A DNA stretch of 64,000 bases from contig QANY01002498.1 of the NCBI GenBank assembly GCA_003255025.1, positions 477,895-541,894 of the forward strand. The letters run 5' to 3'. Every line of letters starts with the position of its first letter. Position 1 is the stretch's first letter. This document shows positions 9,671-18,733 of the stretch, one piece after another. The notes beneath the pieces are model-generated. The model saw only the letters and a list, made by a program, of their open reading frames with translations. It was not told where the DNA came from and ran no database searches. The translations under genes were made by a program, and so were the position numbers. The stretch is from Datisca glomerata. Its lineage: Eukaryota; Streptophyta; Magnoliopsida; Cucurbitales; Datiscaceae.

Positions 9671-9937
9671 TTAAAGAAAAAGATCTAGATTCAGAATTTC
9701 TGTTTGAATCCGTGTATAAGGAGCACTTTGGCGAATATCGATTTGTCTCAAATATGTGTCTAAGGTACCCTCTTTAAGTTGCTTTCCGTATGGGTAAAAC
9801 ATATACCCCCTTGTTTCGATTCGATAAAAGATTACCTTCAGTTCCCTTGGTACTTTAGTATAGTAGTACGAAAGTTGTTGTACTATTAAGATTAAGTAGC
9901 TGTACAACAGAATGTCGTTGCCCGACCAACTGTTCAT
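9671..9937 (-). CDS. unidentified ORF, 88 codons, with a partial second copy
   Basis: An ATG frame from 9937 to 9671 contains YYTKVPRELKVIFYR, GYMFYPYGKQLKEG and YTRIQTEILN. The composition is that of an ordinary soluble protein, so it reads more like a real coding fragment than random DNA. About 80 bp of its 5' half recur at 38105-38180 in the opposite orientation. I cannot name the family. Candidates that need a search are linear-plasmid or viral enzymes. Confidence 0.35.
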   Translation of the reverse strand: MNSWSGNDILLYSYLILIVQQLSYYYTKVPRELKVIFYRIETRGYMFYPYGKQLKEGTLDTYLRQIDIRQSAPYTRIQTEILNLDLFL

Positions 9938-10374
9938 TCTGTCTTTACCTCATTCGCTGGGGAGTTTCGAGCTCTGTCCCTATCTGAAACGGATCCGTCC
10001 TATGCCTCATCAGTCTCTAGCATGTGTTGAGTTTTTTTCTTCCTTTCCGTCTTTAAACCCACCTCCCTATATTGCAAAATTCTTTTGAAAATGAGTTGAA
10101 AACGCACTAGAACACCATTTGAAGCTATGTCTGAAAGTATATTCATGTAGGTACGCTTAACGCTTGGTAGGTCAGGAGCAGAGGTTGTAGTATAAATAAG
10201 AAGCACCCCTCAATCATAGATATACAATGAAGATTCCTCCCCTTACGAAGAAGAAAAGAAAGTGGCTTTTGTTGAAGGCTTCTAGAGTGAGGAAAGGTTC
10301 TTAGCCACCGATGACCTATTAGTTAAGCTCTTTCGTGAAAGAGCCTTTGGACGGAGGTTTCTCGATCAACCCCC
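9938..10374. other. unassigned DNA
   Basis: A minus frame of 68 codons (10000-10206) has no known relatives that I can name. No RNA gene or repeat partner is visible. Confidence 0.45.
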
Positions 10375-10583
10375 TGCCTAGCAGAGGTGTGGTTATCTGA
10401 AGTGGATTCTGTCTTTTCTAGTGGATGTCGAACCTGCTGCCCCATTGACTAAGAAGGGGGCGGGCGCAGTAGCTACATGGACCCCTTCCTTTCTGTTGTT
10501 ACCAGTGCTTTCTCAAGCCAAGTCAGAATTCTTTATTAGAAAGGGTAGACAAAGCCCGAAGACTGATATCCTAATAGGCCAGC
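10375..10583 (+). repeat. direct repeat with 19602-19808
   Basis: About 208 bp at roughly 90% identity to 19602-19808. The plus frame here is open (VEPAAPLTKKGAGA...) but the other copy has a stop in the same frame, so coding is unlikely. Confidence 0.88.
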
Positions 10584-10751
10584 AGGAAGAACGAGGAGAG
10601 GGCCTGGCAATCATACCAACACGTAAAAAGATGTACAGTACTCGCGGAGCGCACTTGAGAAGGACCAACGATGAGCTATATAGAGGATAAGAGAAGGAAT
10701 CCCTTATATATTCAAAAAAAGAATGTGTCTGGGGGTTGAAGTTCAGTTCTT

Positions 10752-10823
10752 TTTTTTCGTCTGAATATTCAGGAGTTAAGACCATTCCAATGCTACCTTT
10801 CGCCATGCATAAACTGCACCAGA
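10752..10823 (-). pseudogene. ndhC: second copy of the plastid ndhC-ndhK joint
   Basis: 72 bp on the minus strand match 3378-3448, covering the ndhC end and the front of ndhK ([21 protein letters not shown] in the frame read here). Both copies share the same altered bases relative to plastid ndhC, so this is a duplication inside the mitochondrial genome and not a second import. Confidence 0.85.
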
Positions 10824-11070
10824 TAAGCTCGGCGAGGAAGAGCATCTCAAAGAAGGGGAATCCGTCAATAATTAGGGGAAAGACCCTCTAAAGGCCTTGT
10901 CCTACTCTAATACAAGTAAGTAGCTAATGCTACAAAGCTATCAAACTAATGCCCTCAGAAGAGCCTGAAGTAGAGAAACCTACAAATAACAGAATAGCTT
11001 CACCTCGGTAAACATTTGGAAAATAGATCGTCGAGCTGCCGACAACTCCTAGGGTTCATTAAAACTGGGG
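10824..11070. other. unassigned DNA
   Basis: About 250 bp without a recognisable gene or a repeat partner. Confidence 0.4.
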
Positions 11071-11245
11071 TACTCCACGAAAGACTTTTTTGTGACCTGT
11101 CGAGCTGATCCGACACCAAGTGGACCGCACCTCTGAGGATTCAATATGAAATAGAAAGGTCTTCCTTTAACCCCGAAAGTCATCCTATAGATAGGTTTAT
11201 CACCGGTCATAGAAAGTTTTTTAAGAAAAAAGCATCCCTAAATTT
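11071..11245. repeat. inverted repeat with 52647-52822
   Basis: About 175 bp match the reverse complement of 52647-52822. At the second copy, a plus frame of 63 codons begins inside the repeat (52709). I do not recognise it. Confidence 0.85.
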
Positions 11246-11269
11246 ACATGGAGGTGCAACTCCTTAATG

Positions 11270-11600
11270 TGCACTATAACCAATCAAAATTTTCTCCAGA
11301 TCGATATATGATGCGAAACCAGAACCGAGATAGAGAGAGAGGGCTGCCCCTTTGTTGGTTCATCGAGGTAAAAGCACTCATAGGAATTGTGAAAATTCCC
11401 ATGTTCTTTCTTGTCTCGTTTGGTTTCGAGAGCTTCCCCCTCCCCGTCTATTACTCGTCTTTTGACAGCCGTCATCCTGGATTTTTTTCCGTATGCCGGG
11501 GAAAGTGTATCACCTCTTTACATTAATTCTTGGAAAAATTTCCTCGGGTCTCTATAAAACAGAATGAAAAGCCAGGGTAGAAGCACACACAAAAGGAGAG
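11270..11600 (+). repeat. 330-bp direct repeat, copy 2, with open frame
   Basis: Partner of 7786-8125. A 92-codon plus frame (11248-11526) spans most of it and includes HYNQSKFSPDRYMM at the front and a hydrophobic stretch near residues 50-65. The family is unknown to me. The front of this frame (EVQLLN.HYN) also appears on the minus strand at about 61802-61834. Confidence 0.85.
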
Positions 11601-11860
11601 AGTACTACCCTATACGTAGTCTATGTCTGGGGAGCATACTTCAGAGGAGATAGACACAGGTGGTAGAGAGGCCCCCCACTTAGATTCTCGCCCCGTTAGC
11701 ATCTCCGATTCTAGATAAGGGATTACTCTGTTAGGTCTTTTCGGTCCAGAGCTGGCCGGTAATGGACCTACTTACCTTGTTTGCGGACCAGCTGAAGAGC
11801 TAACCCTTGTTCTATTGGTTTGGTGGTTGCTACCAAGACGATTTCTTTATGCCCATCAAA
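11600..11860 (-). pseudogene. rps14: rps14 3' tip plus rps14-nad4 spacer, copy C
   Basis: Read on the minus strand, 11860-11830 encodes only the end of rps14 (LMGIKKSSW-type residues and the TAG stop). This is followed by the spacer known from 17762-18010, running down to 11600. The match to rps14 breaks off sharply at 11861. Confidence 0.85.
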
Positions 11861-12276
11861 CAGTCTTTGGACTCCATTCTAAAAAAAATATCTCAAACAA
11901 AAGCCTCTTGGCTGGCCTCTCCAACTCAAATTCTTCAAAGCTTTAGTCTGAAATAATTGCCAATGCTAAGCTTTTAATAGATAATTCTCGTTGGCTTATC
12001 CAACAACCAATTATCAGTCCAAAAGTGAGTTTCAGTTCAATCTCCAATAACAAGGAGAATAGACGGAACAAGCCTTTTAGAGGATTGACTGTTGCAGCTG
12101 GATTGAAAAGCAGCCTCGGCCCCGAGGGAGGGAGTGAAGATAAGAGAATGGAAGGTAACCCCAAATCGTCAGAGCCTCCTCCAACCGATTGACTCGTTGG
12201 TAGATATTATGCACGTGCTCTTACCTTGCTTATACCTTGGATGTAGCATTTGCTGATCTTCCCTTTCAGAGCTCGA
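11861..12276. other. unassigned DNA
   Basis: A minus frame of 73 codons (11943-12164) has no known relatives that I can name. No RNA gene is seen. Confidence 0.4.
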
Positions 12277-12593
12277 TGCGACAAGGTCATGCCCGACATG
12301 AATGCAAAGTGGCGAATAAGGAACATGGTGTCAACCTGTCACCGAGAATGGCCTATGTTCCAAGAACCAATGCTACCCAGCACCTACCACTAAAGTTAGC
12401 CTTCGTGATTCAGATCTTGCTACTGCTGACATGCAAACCATTGAAGATGGTCCTTGGGGCGAAGAGCTTGAACCAGATAACAATCCTCAAGCTTCTCTTC
12501 TTCAACAACCGGAGTATTTAGCTATTGGAAAATTGCCTTCGGTTAACACAGCCCCTAATACCGGCGGTAGCTCTGCCTCATGGGGACAGCAGG
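12277..12593 (+). pseudogene. LINE ORF1-like zinc-knuckle remnant, inverted copy
   Basis: 317 bp match the reverse complement of 14212-14528. The plus frame keeps QGHARHECKV, the second half of a CCHC zinc knuckle with its His, but the CxxC half upstream is gone. A frame change follows, after which an acidic stretch (IEDGPWGEELEPDNNPQ) is read. The type is the DUF4283/zinc-knuckle protein linked to plant non-LTR retroelements. It is a relic and not a gene. Confidence 0.75.
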
Positions 12594-13582
12594 AAAGGGA
12601 GATCAATAAAAAAAGAACCATGAATGAAGAAGTAGTGGGACTTTCACCCTCTTTCCAGTGACTCAGGGAGCTGATCTGATAAATGCACCTTAAAGGGAGG
12701 GAAGCTAGGGTTCCCATGTTGGTATGGCCGGGCATAAAATATTTTGAAGTTAGGTCCAAAGCCATTTGATCGAGATCGAGTAGCTATAGCAGATGCATTT
12801 CGAAATCAGAACCCTGTTCCGGGTACACCCATTTTAGTAGCAACTGCCCTTAAGCCGATAGTAGGTCTCGTTCAAAAGCCACTTTAGTTGATGTGTCCCA
12901 ATCAATGTGCTCGGTGATGATGTTGTCATCGCTGATGCCCAAGTTGCTGAAGTTTCTTTTCAGTGTCTTCAGAAATTTCAACTCAAAAATCTCTTCTTTC
13001 TGACACTGGTGCATTTGAGTTTGCTAAGCACTTTTACGTCAAGGGCAGACACGTGGATTTTTCTACCATGTATGTTCGTTATTTGCTTGCTTACCATCAT
13101 CCATACGGTCTGATGACTATATGTAAAACATATTTATTCATTACATAGGTCCTCTACCTTAGTAAGGATAGGTGGTGGAGTTTATAGGGTCCTTGCCAAA
13201 CTCAATCATAAAAGATCTCGTCACTTTGAACGAGTTCTGGCTATATACACCAAGCCTCAGGGTCACAATGACTATCCATTAGAATTGTGGCTTGGTGAGT
13301 GAGCTTTCGCTTCCTCGAGCATCGATGCAGCAAGGAGTTCATCGATTGAAGTATTTTAGTATGAGTGAAGTTTCTGTTCTCTTTCGTATCAAGTAGGGAT
13401 CCTCTGTTTAGCTCATTGATCGCTATAATCGGTCGAGCTGTCATCCGAAATATGTTCCGTGCATCTTCACTAAGGCAGAGCGCTCATTCCTTTTTTTAAA
13501 TACTTCCCAGGGAATCTCTCGTACTGTACGGCTGCGTGAGAAGGGCGCTGGACAGAAATGGCCTTGTCGTACCTCACTCTCA
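12594..13582. other. unassigned DNA
   Basis: Short overlapping frames at 12907-13148 (for example EFAKHFYVKGRHVDFSTMY) look protein-like but I cannot place them; a retroelement origin is possible. No RNA gene is seen. Confidence 0.45.
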
Positions 13583-13637
13583 TCTTCAATGGGTTTGCTC
13601 TTTTTTTTGGAGAGTATGCCAATATGATCTTAATGAG
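13583..13637 (+). pseudogene. nad1: nad1 scrap
   Basis: About 54 bp encode SMGFALFF.GEYANMILM, a conserved membrane segment of mitochondrial complex I subunit 1. A few bases are missing between the Phe run and GEY. The similarity stops at both sides. The joint at 13636 passes straight into a repeat shared with 54329-54427. Confidence 0.8.
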
Positions 13638-13734
13638 GTGTGGGGCTTTGCATCTGAAATTCATTGGGCTTCCCTCTTCGGGAGCCTGTGTCCTGGCGTT
13701 TTTGTGCAATGAACCCGTCCAGCCGAAGACCAGT
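13636..13734. repeat. inverted repeat with 54329-54427
   Basis: About 99 bp match the reverse complement of 54329-54427. The shared frame gives [16 protein letters not shown] in both copies. I do not recognise this peptide. Confidence 0.85.
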
Positions 13735-14211
13735 GGTTGGTGGTCCTGCGGAGCTTTTAGAGAAGGCTAGCCTAGTGTGAAAGCAGAGAATGAACCGCGG
13801 CGAACCCTCAGACGACCTATCTATGATTAGGGGCGAGATCCCCAATAGTGGTGACCCTTTCACTCTTCCACAGACTGATACATGTGCCGAATGCTCATAA
13901 GGGAAAGTTGACTCCTAGGTCTGGAACTTAAGGGGTTGCTCCGAGAAATCTCCTTTCTTTCTCATCCACTCAGGGGCGGTGCGGACACACCTGCGCGGAT
14001 TATAGGTGACTGTTACAAGAATGGCGGGGAAGTGAATAGTACCCGACGACATTCAGGGATGGATGTAGACCCATTGGACAACAGGCTCTTCCAGACCTAA
14101 GCTTACGAATGTGAAGCTGCTTCTTTAGAAAGATTATGACATGTGCCCCTGTGATCGTGGTCTAGGTCTTGATTCTCAAGAAAATTTCCGCCAACTAGTT
14201 CCTCTTCCTCA
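13735..14211. other. unassigned DNA
   Basis: No repeat partner, RNA gene or recognisable protein found. Confidence 0.45.
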
Positions 14212-14870
14212 TGTCCCCATGAAGCAGAGCTACCACTGGTATAAGGGGATGCGTTAACCGAAGGCAATTTTCCAATAGCTAAAATACTTCAGTTGTTGAA
14301 GAAGAGAAGCTTGGGGATTGTTATCTGGTTCAAGTTCTTCACCCCGAGGACCATTTTCAATGGTTCGCATGTCAGCAGCAGCAAGATCTGAATCACGGAG
14401 GCTAACTTCAGTGGTAGGTGCTGGGTAGCATTGGTTCTTGGAACATAGGCCATTCTCGGTGATGCGTTGACACCAGGTTCCTTATTCGCCACTTTGCATT
14501 TGTGACGGGCATAACCTTGTCGTCTGCAATGCGTGCAGAACTTTGGTATTAAAAATGAAACGATTTCTTGCAAGTGATCCATACACAGTAGATCCAATCA
14601 AAACCCGATTTGGGAGGTTTTCCTTGAGAATACTAATTTCTACACAAACCCTAGCTACGTTGGGGCGTGAGACAAGCTTCATAGGACCTTCGAGGGTCAG
14701 GCTAATTCTGAAAGTAGAGACGATAGAAAAGAGGCAAAAATCTACATTTTCGCAAGCCTGCCTTTGCACTTCTTCCACTGATCTCACAAGCCACCCCATG
14801 AAATCTACTAAAGCTAGTACGCTAGTATACACGCATTTTCCCGATTGCTTTAAGAGAAGCTTTACCTCCT
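14212..14870 (-). pseudogene. DUF4283/zinc-knuckle protein remnant, longer copy
   Basis: Read on the minus strand from about 14832, the order fits a plant DUF4283-type nucleic-acid-binding protein. First comes an RNA-binding-like part with SIVSTFRISLTLEGPMKLVS, then SRPNVARVCVEISILKENLP and NRVLIG. After a frame change there is a zinc knuckle FCTHCRRQGYARHKC near 14545-14500, where Tyr replaces the usual His, and then the tail shared with 12277-12593. Such proteins are the ORF1/gag-like partner of plant LINE-type elements. Frameshifts show that it is dead. Confidence 0.78.
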
Positions 14871-16479
14871 AGTTTCCACCTGTCCTGTCCAAAACTATGG
14901 AACTCATTTGAAAAGTAGATTTTCTAGATCAGAATGTTAACTCTAAGAATAGGGGTCTAAAGTGAACCACCTAGAATTGATCCATGACCGCTAAACAAAA
15001 GTAGTCATTTACCAAGTAAGCTAGGCAACGATCTTTACCCGCCTCAACCGATCTTAGCTCGGACATGCCAACAGCCAATACTGACTCCTTTCCCTGGGAC
15101 AGCTAATCAAAATGAATATGGCTTGATTCCCTTATCTTTGAGACTACCCTTAGGACTCTATAAAGTCATTTAACAGCAGATAGACAGAAGTTATGTTAAC
15201 CATCACATGAGAGCCAAAAATTTGGCTTTCATTAAGATAATTCGCCTATACAATAGAAGAGGGAGAGAAATCAATGCTATGGCTACTTTAGGACAAATCC
15301 CGCCTTAGGACCCCTACTGTGACAACATTTACTACGCACCTACATCAGAAAATGCTATCGATGAAACAAACCTTTATCAAGCATATCACCATGACCTCGT
15401 ACTAAATAAAACTTCACTTTTCTTAAGTAGTAATGGATTAAGTAAAGCGTTCTAACAGCAGTTACACAGCCCTTGAAGGTCTTAGATAGCTGTAAGTGAA
15501 AGAAGGGTACTAAGTTGCTGGGAATGTTTATGCTTTTACTGATGTTTATGGATTCCTTGCTGGATCGAACCCAAAAACGGATAGATTTGATAGGCCTGGC
15601 CTCGGGTGGTGGATCGAATGAACACTCAACTGCATCATCACTGCAGCGAAGGATGCCCAACCTTTATATCTTCTTTCTCAATAAAGGCGGGGATGGACTC
15701 TGAAAGACTCATCCGATCAGTTTCAAAAGTCTTTTCTTCACCTTCTCTTCTCGGCATGATCCAGGCATTCAAGCTAGTAGATTAAATGATGGGTTCTCAT
15801 CCCCAACCTTGGGCGACGCAAGTTAGTCGGTTGGCTTAAATACGGTTATGCCGAGTGGACTAAAGTAAAGTAGGAGGTAGCATCGTTTAACGTATAAGAA
15901 AAGCACGCTTGCTTTTCTTGTTTCACTCTGCTTCTTAGTTGAGGCACCACTGCGTCTGCGTGTTCCTTTCCTTATGAAAGGGTCTCGTTCTGCCGTATGG
16001 GATTTCCCTAAGGTGTAATAAGTCTTATCTAGCTAGATCCTAAGATCTCGATCCACGGCTTTGTAATCCGCAGACGCTTCATACGAAACCAAATCCACTT
16101 AATTAGGGGAATCTACTGATCCAGGTAGGTGAGTTGGTATATAACCAAAGAGCAGAGGCAAAACTCGACCAAAAACCTTCTAACCTAAGCACCCACGAAG
16201 AGAGAATTTGAATAATGAACTAATGAAGGTAGTAGGCCTTCAACCAACTTTGGGATCCTTTATCATAGAGCCGATTTCCTCAAAATCGCCCTCTTTTCTA
16301 GAACATTACCTCAACTTGCCATCAATACCAAGTGCGTTCGTAAGCCCCTTTAGAGATAGGGCAGCTCCTGGTAGGGATAGGATCAGTTCACCTTCGTATG
16401 CTGATTTTGATTACTCGAAAGAGAAGAAGCTCTACCCCGGTGTTAAGGGCACCACCGTCTTTTTTTAACATTTTGCACC
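14871..16479. other. unassigned DNA with one short repeat
   Basis: Only 15910-15966 is explained (partner of 3791-3847). Frames at 15355-15660 (minus, 101 codons) and 16208-16468 (plus, 86 codons) match nothing I know. The last 30 bp before 16480 are the shared flank of the ndhB fragments. Confidence 0.5.
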
Positions 16480-17010
16480 GGAATTATTGGAATAATTGTT
16501 GGAGACTAAAATGTATGCAAGCATGATAACTTATGTGCCGTTCTGTATCTCCATGAATCTAGGCACTTTTTTTGCTCGCATTGTATCATTTGGTCTATGT
16601 ACCAGAACTGATAACATTCGAGATTATACAGGATTATACACAAAAGATCCTTTTTTGGCTCTCTCTTTAGCCTTATCTCTCTTATCCTTAGAAGGTCTTC
16701 CTCCACTAGTAGGTTTTTCAGAAAACTTCATTTATTCTGGTGTGGATGGCCGGCAGGCCTATCTTTCTTGGTTTCAATAGGACTCCTTATGAGCGTTCTT
16801 TTTATCTACTATTATCTAAAAATAATCAAGTTATTAATGACTGGACGAAACCAAGAAAGAACCCCTCAAGTGTGAAATTATAGAAGATCCCCTCTAAGAT
16901 CAAACAATTCCATCGAATTTAGTATTACTGTATGTGTGAGAGCATCTACTGTACCAGGAATATCAATGAAACCGATTATTAAAATTGCTGAGGATACCCT
17001 TTTTTCGTTT
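16480..17010 (+). pseudogene. ndhB: plastid-derived ndhB, 3' part of exon 2 (longest copy)
   Basis: About 530 bp encode the C-terminal 175 residues of plastid NdhB, an NDH complex membrane subunit. Landmarks in order are [53 protein letters not shown], the [18 protein letters not shown] stretch near 16810-16845, [14 protein letters not shown] near 16880-16915, and the end IKIAEDTLF. Shifts and stops occur after 16740. Plastid 3' flank seems to continue to about 17070. Two shorter copies lie at 9357-9563 and 47006-47143 and share the 5' breakpoint. Confidence 0.95.
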
Positions 17011-17355
17011 AGCTTCTTCAATCTATTTCTTACTTCAAGATCTCTCTTACTAACTCGAATCAAAGAATTAGTAGATCTATTCTGCCCAAAATGGGAATGG
17101 GCTAGGGTTATGAACTTCTCATCTATACTCTGATGATCGAGTCGATTCCATGATTATAAGTTCATTCCATACCGGGCCAAACCAGAATAGGGCTAGGTTA
17201 TATACATTATAGTATTCAATCTATCCCCTTCGTTCTGGAGTTCATCTATACTTTGATGATCGAGTCTCTTTTCCTTAAACTTCAGCCCTATTTAAGCTAT
17301 CTTCTAGGGAATTTGCTTGGTCTAGTAACAAGTTTCGATAAGCTGTCGCAATCAG
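17011..17355. other. plastid flank, then unassigned DNA
   Basis: The first 60 bp resemble plastid DNA downstream of ndhB. A TGATGATCGAGTC-type motif occurs twice (near 17130 and 17252). A frame from 17253 runs into the rpl5 remnant without known homology. Confidence 0.5.
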
Positions 17356-17455
17356 GCCGTTCAATGTCACTATTGTCACTTTGGCCAACATACAAGATGA
17401 GACTTTACCACCATAGAGCGGCTTTTTGCAAAAAGATGATGGGGAAACTAAGTAA
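17356..17455 (+). pseudogene. rpl5: rpl5 3' end
   Basis: The last 33 or so codons of mitochondrial ribosomal protein L5 are readable (FNVTIVTLANIQDETL, then SGFLQKDDGET), with an internal TAG where a Trp codon is normal and a TAA at 17453-17455. rps14 starts one base later, the usual rpl5-rps14 arrangement of plant mitochondria. The front of rpl5 is missing; an unrelated sequence is joined at about 17355. Confidence 0.85.
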
Positions 17456-17456
17456 G

Positions 17457-17761
17457 ATGTTGGAGAAGCGAAATATACGAGATCATAAACGTAGATTGCT
17501 CGCGGCTAAATATGAATTGAGACGAAAGCTTTATAAAGCCTTTTTTTTATGGATCCCAATCTTCCTAGTGATATGCGGGACAAACATCGTAATAAGTTGT
17601 TCAAGTTGCCAAGAAAGAGTTCCTTTGCACGAGTAAGAAATCGATGTACTTCCACGGGTCGCCCTCGTTCCGTATATAAGTTCTTTCAAATTTCTCGTAT
17701 CATTTTTCGTGGATTAGCATTTCGAGGTTCTTTGATGGGCATAAAGAAGTTGTCTTGGTAG
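17457..17761 (+). pseudogene. rps14: rps14, nearly full length but frameshifted
   Basis: Small-subunit ribosomal protein S14 of the mitochondrial ribosome, normally about 100 codons. ATG at 17457 follows the rpl5 stop, and TAG is at 17759-17761. The first 30 codons are good (EKRNIRDHKRRLLAAKYELR, then RKLYKAF). An expanded T run near 17541-17549 then shifts the frame, and the rest (DLPSDMRDKHR-type through FARVRNRC, STGRPRSVY, RGSLMGIKKLSW) continues in another frame. Both halves are well conserved, so the break looks recent, or a functional copy elsewhere helped to keep the sequence. 3' parts recur at 46371-46572 and 11830-11860. Confidence 0.95.
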
Positions 17762-18349
17762 CAACCACCAAACTAATAGAATAAGGGTTAGCTCTCCAGC
17801 TAGTACACAAGCAAGGTAAGTAGGTCCATTACCGGCCGGCTCCGAACCAAAAAGACCTAACGGAGTAATCCTTTGTCTCGGATCGGAGATGCTAACGGGG
17901 CGGGAATCGAAGTGGGGGACCTCTCTACCGCTTGTGTCTATCTTCTTTCAAGTATGCTCCCCAGACATAGATTACGTACAGGGTAGTACTCTTAGAAAGA
18001 GAGAATCTCACCGCGTGAACATAAGATTAAATTACGTTTATCACTCTCGAGGGATCGACCACTATTCTAAATATAGTAAGGAGGAGAACAGTTGTTCATT
18101 GGAGCGCTGGAGTGCGGAGGTTGTTCCCATCATTGAAGTCAGAGCGGGAAGGGGGCCCCACTACTTCTTCATTCAATAGGGAACGCACCTTATTACTTCC
18201 CACTAGGCGAGAGGTGCACCTAACCCACCTACCCACTCGTCAATCACGGTGTTCAGCTAACTTGCACTGATAGACCCCTATTGTATTGGAATTAGGCGCC
18301 CATCTTTTTACTGTTGTCAACTAATCTCTTCAATGTTCGATTCTACTCT
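17762..18349 (+). repeat. rps14-nad4 spacer, copy A (reference)
   Basis: 588 bp between the rps14 stop and the nad4 start. It is repeated, inverted, at 45785-46370, and in part at 11600-11829, 7620-7785 and 18600-18733. Frames inside (for example 17889-18179) vary between copies. It may carry the nad4 leader, but no promoter motif can be assigned with confidence. Confidence 0.85.
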
Positions 18350-18599
18350 ATGTTAGAACATTTCCGTGAATGCTATTCTGATCTAAGTGGTCTTGTTCTG
18401 TGTCCCGTGCTAGGAAGCATTACTCTTCTTTTCATTCTAAATTCAAGAATACGGCCGATACAATTGATTCGTCTGTATGCCTCTCTTATTACTTTTTTGT
18501 ATCCCCCTATTCCTCAGATACAATTCGATCCTTCTACGGCCAAATCTCAATTTGTGGAAAGCCTTCGATGGATTCCTTATGAAAACATCAATTTTTATT
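18350..18599 (+). pseudogene. nad4: nad4 exon 1, truncated, copy A
   Basis: Complex I subunit 4, first 83 codons: ATG at 18350, then LEHFRECYSDLSGLVLCPVL, GSITLLFI, IQFDPSTAKSQFVESLRW and PYENINFY. The frame is open. At 18599 it is cut and joined to a second partial copy of the rps14-nad4 spacer, which adds a short tail and a stop. The full protein has about 495 residues, so this is a dead 5' fragment unless it is used as a chimeric ORF. Confidence 0.95.
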
Positions 18600-18733
18600 A
18601 CCGGCCGGCTCTGGACCGAAAAGACCTAACGGAGTAATCCCTTATCTCGGATCGGAGATGCTAACGAGGCGGGAATCGAAGTGGTGGACCTCTCTACTGC
18701 CTGTTTCTATCTCCTTTCAAGTATGCTCCCTTC
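18600..18733 (+). repeat. second, direct copy of spacer inside the same locus (copy E)
   Basis: Matches 17830-17963 (ACCGGCCGGCTC start, GCTAACG.GGCGGGAATCGAAG middle). Its place directly after the nad4 cut shows that the spacer served as recombination partner. Confidence 0.88.

Noticed and set aside
16496..16780. Mitochondrial nad2
   Set aside because: The residues ([24 protein letters not shown]) fit plastid ndhB, the homologous plastid subunit, and not nad2.
17889..18179. 96-codon ORF in the rps14-nad4 spacer
   Set aside because: The frame is not kept in the other spacer copies (7620-7785, 45785-46370), so it is likely chance.
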